DNA of 64,000 bases, taken from Sindora glabra (taxonomy: Eukaryota; Streptophyta; Magnoliopsida; Fabales; Fabaceae). The stretch lies in the NCBI GenBank assembly GCA_020226215.1, contig CM035225.1, positions 19,355,868-19,419,867 on the forward strand, read 5' to 3'. Below the pieces are notes generated by a model, which saw only the letters and a program-made list of their open reading frames with translations, was not told the origin of the DNA and did not search any database. The first letter of the stretch is position 1, and each line of letters opens with the position of its first letter. Below are positions 25,206-36,021 of this stretch, in pieces. Both the position numbers and the translations under genes were made by a program.

Positions 25206-25946
25206 TTTTTCATGGATATAAGATTAATGTCTTGAACTTAAGAACATAATTTCTACTATTTCATATTTGATCCTATTATTAAGGTAAAAGCTTGCATTAT
25301 GATATTAACATAGAGATCAAAATCAAGAGTCCTTATTAGTACTCCAGATCTATATACTAGATGAGACTTTTTACCTTATGCTTATTTTTTTAAGCTATCA
25401 ATAATTATACCGAACTTTATAGTGTATGAAATTCACATAATTTTAAGTTTATTTATGTATTTATTTTTATAAATTTTAAGATGAAAACATAACTAAGTGT
25501 TATATGATGATGATGACTTAAAAAAGACATATAACTTTATAAGTTATTCCTAACCATTAATGAAATATTAAATAGTCATGATTAACTCTACTCACTCTTG
25601 TAAGAATTTAAAGATTATCATTTTAATCCATATCCATTATCCATTCATATTCACTCTTATTTTAACCCATCTATATCTATACATATTAATTTTAGGGTTA
25701 AATTTGGTTAGGATATTATTGATTTTGTGAAATAAGGATTAATATAGGTTAACCCATGGATAATTATTTATTATATATATATATATATAAGAAATTAATT
25801 CATGTATTATACAAATCAATATTATGAATAAGGAAAATATATTATTAAAATATCTTAGAAATTTATCCATAAAAATATATACTAATAATTTATTTTAAAT
25901 TTAAATATCTTAAAATTATATATCTTGAATAAACTACTGTAATATC

Positions 25947-26003
<57 letters not shown>

Positions 26004-27603
26004 TAGTATCGATTCTCATTTAAAAAAATTAAAGTCAAGTTTAGCCACATGTATTAATCTTATTTTTACATTATATAAAAATATAATTTAAAAATAAATT
26101 TAATGTTACTTACTAGTTTTTTAAAAAATATCATAAAAAATAATCTTAAATATTGTTCTTGTTAATTGAAGAGATTTTATATCATGTGAGATATATATAA
26201 TTATTATAATGAACATTTAAATCAACATCTCAAGATTAAAGTAAAGTGATTTGAAACAATTATACCTAAAAATTGGATACATGATTTTTGTTGAAAAAGT
26301 ATATTGTAATCTATTTAGGCATGATTTAATAGGTAGATTTTAAGTTAATCAATATCAAAGGGGAAATTGATAGTTTTTGACTATTTTGAATTATTTTATT
26401 TTATTGTAATGCTAATTTTGAATTAAATAAGTTTTATTTAATGTATGCCAACATTAAAATATTTGATCAATTATATTTAATTTGATAAATTTCAATTTTA
26501 AGAAATATAATATTTAAAAATGGTTATTTATGTCACAAAAGATAAAAAAATTAAAATTTTGAAGAAAGAATAAAAATTTAGTTTAAATTTTTTAATAATA
26601 TAATTTTATTTTGAAATGATAATGGCAAACACTACATAATGGTGAAAAAATAATATTAATTAAAATAATTAAAAATAAAATAATAATAATTTAATGGATA
26701 AATGGATAAATTAGACTAACCATATATCTAAAGATCATAGATGAATCATGAAATTAGGTTATAAATATATAAATGAGTCAATAATGATCTTTTGACCTAA
26801 TTTATATCTATATTAACCTATCTATTTGTTATATCTCTATTAAGACTAAGATATGCTTTAATACATGCATTGTATATATGCAACCTATTGCTTTTTGTGT
26901 GGATTTGGATTTTCTCCATTTCCTTCTGTTAATTTCTTATAAATTTTAAAGAGATGAGACATGATTTTTATTTTGGAATTTATCATTATTTTATAGATAT
27001 TCATAGCTTTAAGAAATTTTATATTTACTTTTCTTTGAAATCCATGCATTTCTTATTAGATCCAAATCTCTTTCCACACCTACTCATTTAGGATGATCTT
27101 AGGGTTCTCGTTAGAATATTAAAAATAATTTTGTTGGTTTCTGATACATAGCTTTTGCAAAGATAAAAAGCAAATGAATTGAAACTAATTGGAGTTACAA
27201 AATTCATTGAATTAAGAATTTAGTAAGAAATAACCAAAATTGCTTTTTTAGTTTTTGCATGTGTTTGTTAGGTGTGCTTTTCCTTTCTCGTCAAAGTAAA
27301 TCCTTTTTTTACAATCCTTCATGTAGATTAAGCAAAAGATCTTAGCAAAAGTAATAATAAAAAATCTTTACAATATATTTGTCTTTCATTTCATCTGAAT
27401 ATTAAATACATTATTGTTTAACAAAAAATAGCTAGCTTCATACAACTAAAAACATTGATAAAGCCAATCAATAATTAATGATAAGGGGAATTGTGGAAAT
27501 CATCAATGGTACGTAACAACTAAGAGATTTGGTCATATATACAATTATAAATTGGTCAATGACATTTCCATTCAGCAAATTGAATTAGATGGTAAATTAA
27601 AAC
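25206..27603. other. AT-rich intergenic DNA
   Basis: No coding similarity seen. It holds TA runs at 25772-25789 and a (TA)n-(TG)n microsatellite at 25945-26002. The last few hundred bases resemble the 5' flank of the second BIR1-like gene (35161-35336), so they are probably the old promoter of the pseudogene that follows. Confidence 0.5.
25945..26002. repeat. (TA)n-(TG)n compound microsatellite
   Basis: About 20 bp of TA repeats run into about 40 bp of TG repeats. Confidence 0.95.
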
Positions 27604-30600
27604 AGTGACTTTTGAATGAATAAGGTTTAATGCTATTTTAGTTCACATCTTATTATGCTTTTTATTGAGTTTCTTGAGTGTTAACATTGAGAGTGATATC
27701 TTGTGCTTAAATTCCATTAAGGATTCTTTGGAAGATCATTATGATTCTTTGCACACATGGGTCTTTAATGGTATAACAATGGATAATGTATGTGCATGGT
27801 TCTATGTCATGAGCTGATAGCTCTTTAACTGAAACTATGTGATGCATGCTTATCACTTTTAATAAATATGCTAACCTTCCCATTAAACCCATACGACACT
27901 CTTGGAATAAATAATGCAATGTGCAAGTTCATAAGCTACAATTGAATATAATTGAAGCACCCTTGCATGCTAAACCATAAGATTACATTATACTAGAAGC
28001 CTCTGAGCACAATAGAATGAAAAAGACAAATTTGAATAGGAAGAGTGACATTTTTTTTTGCTTGGTTTTTATCCCATTCCATAGTTTTGAATCTATAGGA
28101 GATTGCCACAAGGTAATATACTTAATTCTCTAACTTAGTACCCAAGCACCTCACTTGCCTTTCTGGCATTTCATCCATTAAAGAATATTTTGAACAAGAG
28201 TTCACTTAACGTAAGTAAAATTATTTTTTTAAGTTATTATAAGCCTTTTTTTATAATGCTTTGGGTGTATGATTCACATTAAAATGCATTAACACAAAGA
28301 TAAAAATGTGAAGATTACAAATATAGGCTTTTTAAACTCCTTCAAATTCTCAAATTATACTACAATTACCTAAATATCCTTAAACTTGGGGAAATTGAGA
28401 AAAATAATAAATAAATTAGATTTGTCCCAAATTTTAGCCATAGGTCCTTTAAAATATGCTTAATTTTTTCACTAAGTCTCATCTAAATCTAAGTATATTT
28501 TCCTATTGAATTGTTACAATTGCTAGCTTATCACATTCCATAGTGTTAGCCACAAGTATCAAGAGGTGGTTCTTATTGAACTTGATAATATAAGGTTGAA
28601 GGGATAGTTTCCTTAAGGCATCAAAAAATGCTTCTCCTTGGAAATACTAGATTTTCCTACAATAAACTTTCACATGATTTTCCTTCTTATATATTTAGCA
28701 TGCTTCCTTCTCTTTCTAAGCTTGATCTCCTTTACAACAAATTCTTTAGTGAAATTCCAACATCTATTGGTAACCTCACTAGCTTGGGTATCCTTATACT
28801 TAATAATAACCAACTTTTAGGATATATTCCTTCTTATATATTTGGTACACTTCAATTTTTTATATGCTCGATCTTTCTTAGAATATATTTTTTGGTGAAA
28901 AATTCCAGTACTAATTGGTAATTCCACTAGCTTGAATATCCTTAGACTTAATAATAACGAGTTTGTTAGTGAAATTCCCTATAATGTTAACAAGCTTGCT
29001 CTTCTTAATAAATTTAGTGTTGCTAACAGTCTTATAGAGGCTAGTGCATATGTTTTCTAGATATATTGATGTTCGTAACAAGGAAAGCTATTTGAACAAT
29101 AGTGGACTTTATGAGGGGTCTTTTGAACCTTATGATTAATCCCGCTAATAATTTAGGGATGGTCTCATTATTGGTTATGTTTTCTCTATAACATTTTTCA
29201 TAGTTATATATATATATGGTATTATTCTTACCTAAGAAGGAGCAATAGAGAGAAAAAAATTAGATTGACAAAGTGCAGCTACATTTACCATAAAAAAGAT
29301 ACCAGAGTTTGCTGCACTTACACTTGCAAGAGAAACAATATCAATAAGTTTCCCTTTTCTTTCTCTCTGTGTGTGTATGAATAGTTTCAAGTATTGTTGA
29401 AGTCATTCCTAGTTGACATTAATATTTTTATAGCATACTTAAATGTTTAAGTTAATAACTTAGTACAATTGAAAGATTTTTATATTTCTTAGAAATTTTG
29501 TTTCTGAAGTATCACATTTTATCACATGTATTCCATATCGCTATTAGCATATTTATTTTTATGAGATTGAATATTTACACTAAGTGACTTATTTTGTTTA
29601 CTAATTTACTATAAATTTAACATAATGTTAGCAAAGATTATGTTGCATTTTGTAAAGTTATGTACAAATACAAGAAATGCTACTCTTACATAGTAAAATT
29701 GTAAAACATTATGATTGAGAAAGCGAATGTAATAGCAATATCCCAACTCTAAACCACAATTTTAAAACTATTTCTTTTAGTAGCAAAGATAAGATTTCTC
29801 AAAGTTTTTATTCTAGAGAATTTATTGATTAGCATTTAATTATATTGCTATTATTATTAAAATGAAATTTGTTTTTCACTTTTCATTTATAGATTACTAT
29901 ATATGAAAGTTTGAATTCTTGAATTAATTTTAAAAGGTGTTATTAGCATTGGAATGATAGGCATTACATACAAGGCAGGCATCCCAATGGTTGTTTCATG
30001 GCAATTAAAAGATTCTATGATTCTTAGTTGCTTAAGAGACAATTCCAAGTAGAAATAATGATTTTGGAAAGATACAAACATAAAAACATGGTCCCCTTGT
30101 TTTGTTTTTGAGAAAAAGAAGTTGAAAGAATGGAAAGAATTTTGGTTTACCAATACATGCCAAATAGCAAAGTTTTAAATTTTTTTATCAATGAGAAATG
30201 AAAATATCCCATTGAATTGGCTAGTGAGAGTTAGAATTGCAATTAGCATAACAAGAGGCTTATACTAGCTTTACCATACCTTTCATGTAGTTCATTTCAA
30301 TATATATTCTAAGTACATATTGCTTGATCAAAATTTTGAATAAAAAATATTAAATTTTGGTGATGCCAAATTTATAAATCAAAACATTGGCAATAATTTA
30401 AATAGGAGTTTTATATAGACAATCGGTCTAATATTGAGTTTGGTTTTGAAATGATGGATGTTTACAACATTGGAACCACACTTTTAAAGTTGGTTGCTAG
30501 AAAGAGATTTAACCTATGATAGTTTAATTATTATGTTTGGTATTATTATCTTGTTAAAAAGCTTTTCTGGCTTTTGCAATACCATTGACAAATTTCTCAT

Positions 30601-30834
30601 TGGTAAAGGATTTGGTGATGAAATGTTTATACTTCTCATAATTGCATGTTACTATATTTAGCCATTTTTACACTAAAGGCCAACAATGCTAAAAGTGTAT
30701 GCTAAAATGAGCAACATTTTAGGAAAAACATGAACTTGGTGAAAATTTTGAAATGTCCAAGTGATTTGATGTTACTTCTCTTATTATTAGTAGATATGAA
30801 ATAGTTGAAATAGGAGGTATGTAAAGGATAAGGT
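27604..30834 (+). pseudogene. LRR receptor-like kinase pseudogene, BIR1-like
   Basis: Plus-strand remnants cover a whole LRR receptor kinase in order. A signal-peptide-like segment and ESDILCLNSIKDSLED (LRR N-cap) lie at 27650-27720. LRRs at 28620-29000 read LPSLSKLDLLYNKF, then SEIPTSIGNLTSLG. An LNNSGL juxtamembrane block lies near 29090 and a hydrophobic segment near 29160. Kinase pieces follow: MAIKRFYDSQ with the ATP-site Lys (30000), HKNMVPL (30083), KYILLDQNFE (30328), DVYNIGTTLLKLVARKR (30460) and RPTMLKVYA (30685). Wording matches BIR1 (At5g48380) subfamily receptors, which act at the plasma membrane in immunity. The start codon position is GTG, stops are many, the HRD/HRN and DFG motifs are altered, and a solo LTR splits the N-terminal part. 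A paralogue begins at 35337. Confidence 0.85.
27805..28535 (-). mobile_element. Solo LTR of the short retrotransposon family
   Basis: This 731-bp segment aligns along its length with the LTRs at 52951-53682 and 55152-55884 (same orientation) and, reversed, at 31401-32169 and 33836-34600. Ends are TGTCAT and CACA. The flanks TTCTA (27800-27804) and TTCCA (28536-28540) form a 5-bp target duplication with one change. No internal region is present, so two LTRs recombined. Removing it rejoins receptor-kinase coding sequence on both sides. Confidence 0.85.
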
Positions 30835-31400
30835 TTGTGAGTATATATATTATGGCTTGCTTTTCCTATTTTGTGTTATTTTCCTTGAGAAAAATACTTA
30901 TTCCTTTGCTTTATTGCATTGTGTTTCTTGACTTGCTATTAAGGTTTCTATTTATAAAAAAAGTTATAAAATTATTGAAAAATTTAATTTCTATTTAACA
31001 CCTAGTTAATTGTGGGATGCATCCATAGATATGAAAATAGGGAAAAAATTGTCCCTAATAATGAGATTTGTTGAGTTTTTAAATCTATAAAGCAACTAAA
31101 AATGTAATTCTAGCCAATAAATTGTCTAATAACAATTAAGGGACTTTTTATGCGATTCTTATATATTCTTGCCTCTTCGTATTGTAGACATAATTTCTCT
31201 TTTACATGTATAAACTTTAATTTGTTTTATAAAACTCACTTTCTAACATTTCTTAAATATGAAATTTTTTAAGCATTTTTTTATGAGAGGTAAAGTAAAT
31301 AATCCAATAAGTGATTGAAAAATGTTATATTTGGCGAAGACTAATGTATCTCGCTTAATTTCTTTATAGTTTTTTCTATTTTTTTCACGTTTAGGATTTC
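30835..31400. other. Intergenic AT-rich DNA
   Basis: Between the receptor-kinase pseudogene and the next retrotransposon. No feature recognised. Confidence 0.5.
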
Positions 31401-32169
31401 TATCACAAGTTAATAGTTATGGCAGTTTAATAGGTAACATACTCAATTTTGGTTAAGACTTGGTTAAAAAATTAAACATATTATGGAGGTTTGTGGCTAA
31501 AATTTAGGATTAATCTAACTTGTATGATACTTTTCCTAATTTTCCCAAATTTTAGGGTGTTTTAATAATGTTAGTGTGGTTCGAGAATTTAGAAGAGTTT
31601 AAAAAGCCTATGTTTATAGTCTTCATTTTTTTTTATTTTTATGTTAGTGCATTTTGGTGCAAATTGGACACTTAGACAATTGAGAAAATGGCTTATGACA
31701 ACATAAAAAAGGTATGTTTACTTATACTAGTGAATTTTTGTTCAAAATACTCTTTAAAGGGGTTGAATATTTGAAAGGTTAGCAGGGTGGCTTGGTACTG
31801 AGGTAAAACTTAAGTATGTTAGCTTATGGTTGTCCTTTACACACTTAAAACTATGGAATGAGGCATATATTAAGTAAACAGAGTATTCTTCTTCTTATTC
31901 AAATTTGTCCCTTTTAAGTTTATTGTACTCAAAGACTCTTTATGTAGGGTGATCTTATGGCTTAATATACATAGATGCTTTAGTAACATTTAATTATAAC
32001 TTAAAAACATGTCCTACATGTAATTTTATTATATGAGTGATATTTTTTTGATGTCTTGCTATCATTTTTAAAAGTGCCATAAGAAAGTTTTATGAAAGGT
32101 TAACATATTTGGCAAGAGTGATAAGTATGCACTGTACGATTTCGATTAAAGAGTTATTGGCCTGTGAAA
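31401..32169 (+). repeat. 5' LTR of the 31.4-34.6 kb element
   Basis: It aligns with 33836-34600. The terminal TG has become TA. It ends GGCCTGTGAAA, two bases before the primer-binding site. Confidence 0.85.
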
Positions 32170-33835
32170 TTTGGTATTAAAGCTAGATTTGTGCTAAAGG
32201 GCCAAGATCAAGTGGGCTATAATTAGTTTGGATCTGATACTACATGAGGGATATGTAAAGCTTTCATTATTAAACCTAAAAGAGTCATTGCTAAAGACTT
32301 GATTAGAAGGTGCAAGAGATTAGATAGACTTAAGAAGTTAGTATGCAAGAGGATGATGCATCTGTGTGACCATAAAATTATCAAGCACAAGTATTTATGC
32401 CAGAGGGTTAGCTTGCTTATGTGTATAGGACATTAGTTATGCACTCATTCATTATATTAACATCAAGGGATGTAAAGCCACCATCCAAAAGGATGAGTGA
32501 ATTGATGGCTTATTTAAAAGGATAAGCCTTAGTCTTATTAGAGGATTTAACCATTTTCTTTTAGGATTAGTGGAGCTAGTACGCAAAACCTTAGTCATGC
32601 AAAAATGTATGGCCATAATTATTAGGCATAAGTAGATTTCTCTAGATAAAGGAATCTAAAATTATGTTAAAATAGTTCAGAAGGATCATTCATGTTACTT
32701 GAAAAAGCATAGCTAGTAGGCGAGGCAAAGATTCAGAGAAATCGATGCAATATGCATAATCTATAGGTTGGATAGAGTATGCTCAATATCCTACAAGATT
32801 CTTTAATATAATGGGCTAGGCAATATAGTTGCTTTATAGAAGGGTAACATTGACTTAGTAAAAGGATAGCAAATTAACATTACAGAGTCGCATTGTCGAC
32901 AAATTTTATGGTAATGACCATAAGTTCATGTTTGCTCATGTACAGGAAAGATGAAACTCAAGCTAAAGTATAAGAGGATACTTAATACTCAACCCCTTTC
33001 AAGATGTTGAAGTGGGGGAGCCATCAAATGATGTATTTTTAGAAGTTGCTAGAAGACACATTCAAGTTAGGGCTATAAGAGCCTAGACATTATGAGATGT
33101 CACTCGAGATAAGTGTTGAGGACTATGATACTAGAGTGGATTAACTTTGAGTGTAGGCTATGATAACTAATGAGATATTAGAAGGTATTAATTTAGAAAA
33201 AAATTGAATAATCCAATCAAGTGTGAAAGTGGCATTGCAAAGTATTATAAATTGACTAAAAGTGATGCAAGCAGACTTCTAAGCAAAGTTATAAGGCTTA
33301 TACATAGATTAAGCATAAATCTTGACTTTTGAACTAATGCAATGGGACACTAAGTGTAAGAAATTTATTAGTAAATGGTTCAAAGTGCCAAGCATTGCTT
33401 ACAAGTTATAGTGTTAGCATGCAGTTTTGCTACAGGGGTAGCATCCATGCAAATTGTACAAGTAGTACGCATAAAGTTGTAAAGGCAATTATCTATCAGA
33501 TGAATTACAAAGGTAATGAGTTTAATAGAGTTAGTGGGTAAGCAATATTAAAGGGTGTTGGGACACTTTGAAAGAAGTCTATAGAGGCAACCTCTTGAGA
33601 GCTTTATGGAAGATGCATTTAGCTAATAGGATATTGATACTGTAAAGGCAATAACCTAACTTTGAGATGAAAAACTTTCATAACACCTAAAAAGACAGAC
33701 ATAAGCAATTGAGATAGTAACTCAAAGGAGTTGGTTGAAGACTAATATGAAGTTTCAAGAAGGAAAAGAGATTCTTCATAGAGTCATGTCAAATTCAGGT
33801 GTCATGAAGGCATTGATATTTGAAGTGGAGGAAAA
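32170..33835 (+). other. Internal domain of the short retrotransposon
   Basis: It shares blocks with the other copy's interior, such as TGCAAGAGATTAGATAG here (32310) against the equivalent near 55050 on the minus strand. Reading frames are broken in both copies. The other copy has a 66-codon frame here (minus 54869-55069), but it matches no family I recognise, so coding is doubtful. Confidence 0.65.
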
Positions 33836-34600
33836 TGTTATAAGCTAGTAGTTGTAACAATTTAATAGGCAAACATGCTCGATTTTAGTTGATACATGAT
33901 GAAAAAATCAAGTATGTTGTGAAGGTCCTATATTTGAAATTTGTGATCAATCTAACTTGTGTGCTATTTTTCCAATTTTCTTAACTTTAAGGATATTTTA
34001 ATAATTTTGGCATAGTTTGAGAATTTGAAGAAGTTTGAAAAGTTTATATTTGTGATCTTCACATTTTGATCCTTATGTTGGTGCATTTTAGTGGAAATCA
34101 AACACTTAAAACATTACAAAAAGGACTTATGACAACTTGAAAAAAGTATATTCACTTGTGTTAGGTGGGTTTTTGTTTAAAATACTCTTTAAGAGATAAA
34201 ATGTTTGGAAGGCCAGCAGAGTGCTTTAATGTTGGGCTAGGAACTTGAGTATGTTGACTTATGACTATCCCTTATACATACAAAATGATAGAATGAGATA
34301 TATGCTAAGTGAATAGAGTGTCTTTCTCCTTGTACAAATTCATCTCTTTTTAAACCTGTTATACTTGGAAGCTCCATATATGGGACAATTTTTGTGCCTT
34401 GATATATACAAATGCTTCAACAATGTTCGATTGTGACTTATAGACATGTTGCTAGATTTTATTGTATGAGTTATAATTCTTTGATGTCCCGCTATCCTTT
34501 TTAAGAGTGCCATAAGAGTTTTATGGAAGGTTGGCATGTTTACTAAAAGTGACAAGTATGCATTGAACAATTATAGTTAGAGAACTACCGGCTAATGACA
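33836..34600 (+). repeat. 3' LTR of the 31.4-34.6 kb element
   Basis: Starts TGTTATAAGCTAGTAG and ends GGCTAATGACA. Preceded by the polypurine tract. Confidence 0.85.
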
Positions 34601-35336
34601 CATTTTCCTATTTCATGATAAAGGAAAGTTTTCGATATAAAAATACAATTTTAAACCCTTGCTCAATTAGTGAGGGGCGATATTTTCAATTATTTATATT
34701 TTAAGTCTAGTCAAATTTCATTGTCAACTATTTTAATGGATTAGATAATTTTTAAGTATTATTATAAATTTTTAAAAGAGACAATAACATGGCTTGACTT
34801 AGGCATAAAGTAATCTATTCTATTTCTTAAACTTTAAATGTATCATAAGAAAATATAATACAAATTTTTCCATTAAGAACTCTGATTTAAATATACAACC
34901 TATTTCTTTGCGTACCTAATAATTTCGGAGGGACTTCAAGGTCATCGTCGACGTTGTTCAAATATTAGAAATTTTCACGCCTTTTGCTACCGGACAACTG
35001 GAAAGATGGATAAGGCAGTGAGCCTAAAAGCCATCGGAGTGGCGCATAATTTGGGCAACACTGGTCAACGCGACATTAAATTTGGAGCTTGGTGAGAAAC
35101 TTCCTGGAGAGCTTGGTGAGAAATCATTGATGCTAACCATGCAGAACCAGGAACCCTCGTCATTCAATTATAAATTGACCAATGATGTTGCTATTTTACA
35201 GGGTGAATTAAAATTTACACCAGTGGCTTTGTTGTCAAATAATCCCATCCCGATTTATTTTATATTTATTATGTATTTATACCGATATATGCCGGTTTTC
35301 CCTTCAGCAAAATGAACTAGCAAGTACTGAAAAACA
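34601..35336 (+). promoter_or_regulatory. 5' flank and likely promoter of the second BIR1-like gene
   Basis: From about 34915 the base composition becomes more balanced than in the surrounding repeats, as near a real gene. A W-box core in reverse (GGTCAA, 35063-35068) and a 15-bp direct repeat GAGCTTGGTGAGAAA (35085-35099, 35109-35123) are visible. TATA-like sequence occurs around 35255-35290. W-boxes bind WRKY factors and would suit a defence receptor, but single 6-mers are weak evidence. Confidence 0.45.
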
Positions 35337-35721
35337 ATGGCTATTCAACCGAACAAAGTTCAGTGCTGTTCTAGTTCACATCTTCATCTTCTTGTGTTCA
35401 TTCTTCTGTTTTTCTTGAGTGCCGAGGTTGAGAGTGATATCTCTTGCTTGAAGTCCAATCAAGGACTCTTTGGAAGACCCTCATGATTCATTAGACACAT
35501 GGGACTTCGAAAGACAAGTTAAAAAGTGATATATGCAATAATTTTTTATGGCGTCAACTGCAATGACGATGATCAGTGCCTGTCCATTGAACTTGGTCGT
35601 AAGTCGCTAAAGGGTCAGTTCCCTCCAGGGTGATCGCAAATTGCTCCTCGTTGCAGACCCCTTGATCTTTCAATAACTACCTTTCAGGACATATTCCTGT
35701 TCATATATTTAGTATGTTTCC
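35337..35721 (+). pseudogene. BIR1-like LRR receptor kinase, N-terminal part, cut by gap
   Basis: ATG at 35337 opens MAIQPNKVQCC, a hydrophobic signal peptide (HLLVFILLFFLSAEV), then ESDISCLKS, the LRR N-cap. GVNCNDDDQCLSIEL (35552 on) and PVHIFSMF (35692 on), with the LRR text between them, match the equivalent part of the pseudogene at 27604-30834. Several single-base indels break the frame (about 35458, 35515, 35548, 35626 and 35659). Sequence stops at the N gap in the middle of the second LRR. The rest of the receptor is not in the window. The gene may be intact in reality if the indels are base-calling errors. The start is chosen by the signal peptide and the match to the paralogue. Confidence 0.8.
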
Positions 35722-35821
35722 NNNNNNNNNNNNNNNNNNNNNNNNNNNNNNNNNNNNNNNNNNNNNNNNNNNNNNNNNNNNNNNNNNNNNNNNNNNNNNN
35801 NNNNNNNNNNNNNNNNNNNNN
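35722..35821. other. Assembly gap, 100 N
   Basis: Exactly 100 N, a conventional placeholder for a gap of unknown size. The left side ends inside an LRR receptor and the right side enters the upstream part of a dioxygenase gene. At least the receptor's remaining LRR, membrane and kinase coding sequence (well over 1 kb) should lie here if the join is right. Confidence 0.97.
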
Positions 35822-36021
35822 TAAAAAACTCAATTTTTTAAGTATTTTATATTGAACTTTTCTTAAATCTTAAAATAAATAAATTAAAATTAAAAATATA
35901 AATTTTAATACATTAAATACGAATCTCCGAAAATTTTCCTTGTTTCTCATATCTAAAAAGTACGAAAAAGAAGAAGTAAAATACATTTGACAAGCCAGCG
36001 AAATTTGTAATTTTATTACAG

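Larger units (their letters stand above)
31401..34600 (+). mobile_element. Short LTR retrotransposon, plus-strand copy
   Basis: LTRs of about 769 and 765 bp (31401-32169, 33836-34600) flank 1666 bp. Primer-binding site TGGTATTAAAGC (32172-32183) matches the initiator-Met tRNA type TGGTATCAGAGC. The polypurine tract GAAGTGGAGGAAAA (33822-33835) abuts the 3' LTR. The 3' LTR runs TGTTAT...ATGACA. Target duplication is unclear: GATTT and CATTT lie at the ends with a 1-bp offset. The internal part is too short for gag-pol and has no long frame, so the element was non-autonomous. A second copy lies at 52951-55884 and a solo LTR at 27805-28535. Confidence 0.85.

Noticed and set aside
29887..30153. 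88-codon minus-strand frame
   Set aside because: Shadow of the plus-strand receptor-kinase pseudogene; the plus strand shows real kinase motifs here.
35082..35315. 77-codon plus frame upstream of the second receptor
   Set aside because: Its paralogous region at 27.5 kb does not keep a frame, and it begins in a short direct repeat; more likely promoter or leader.
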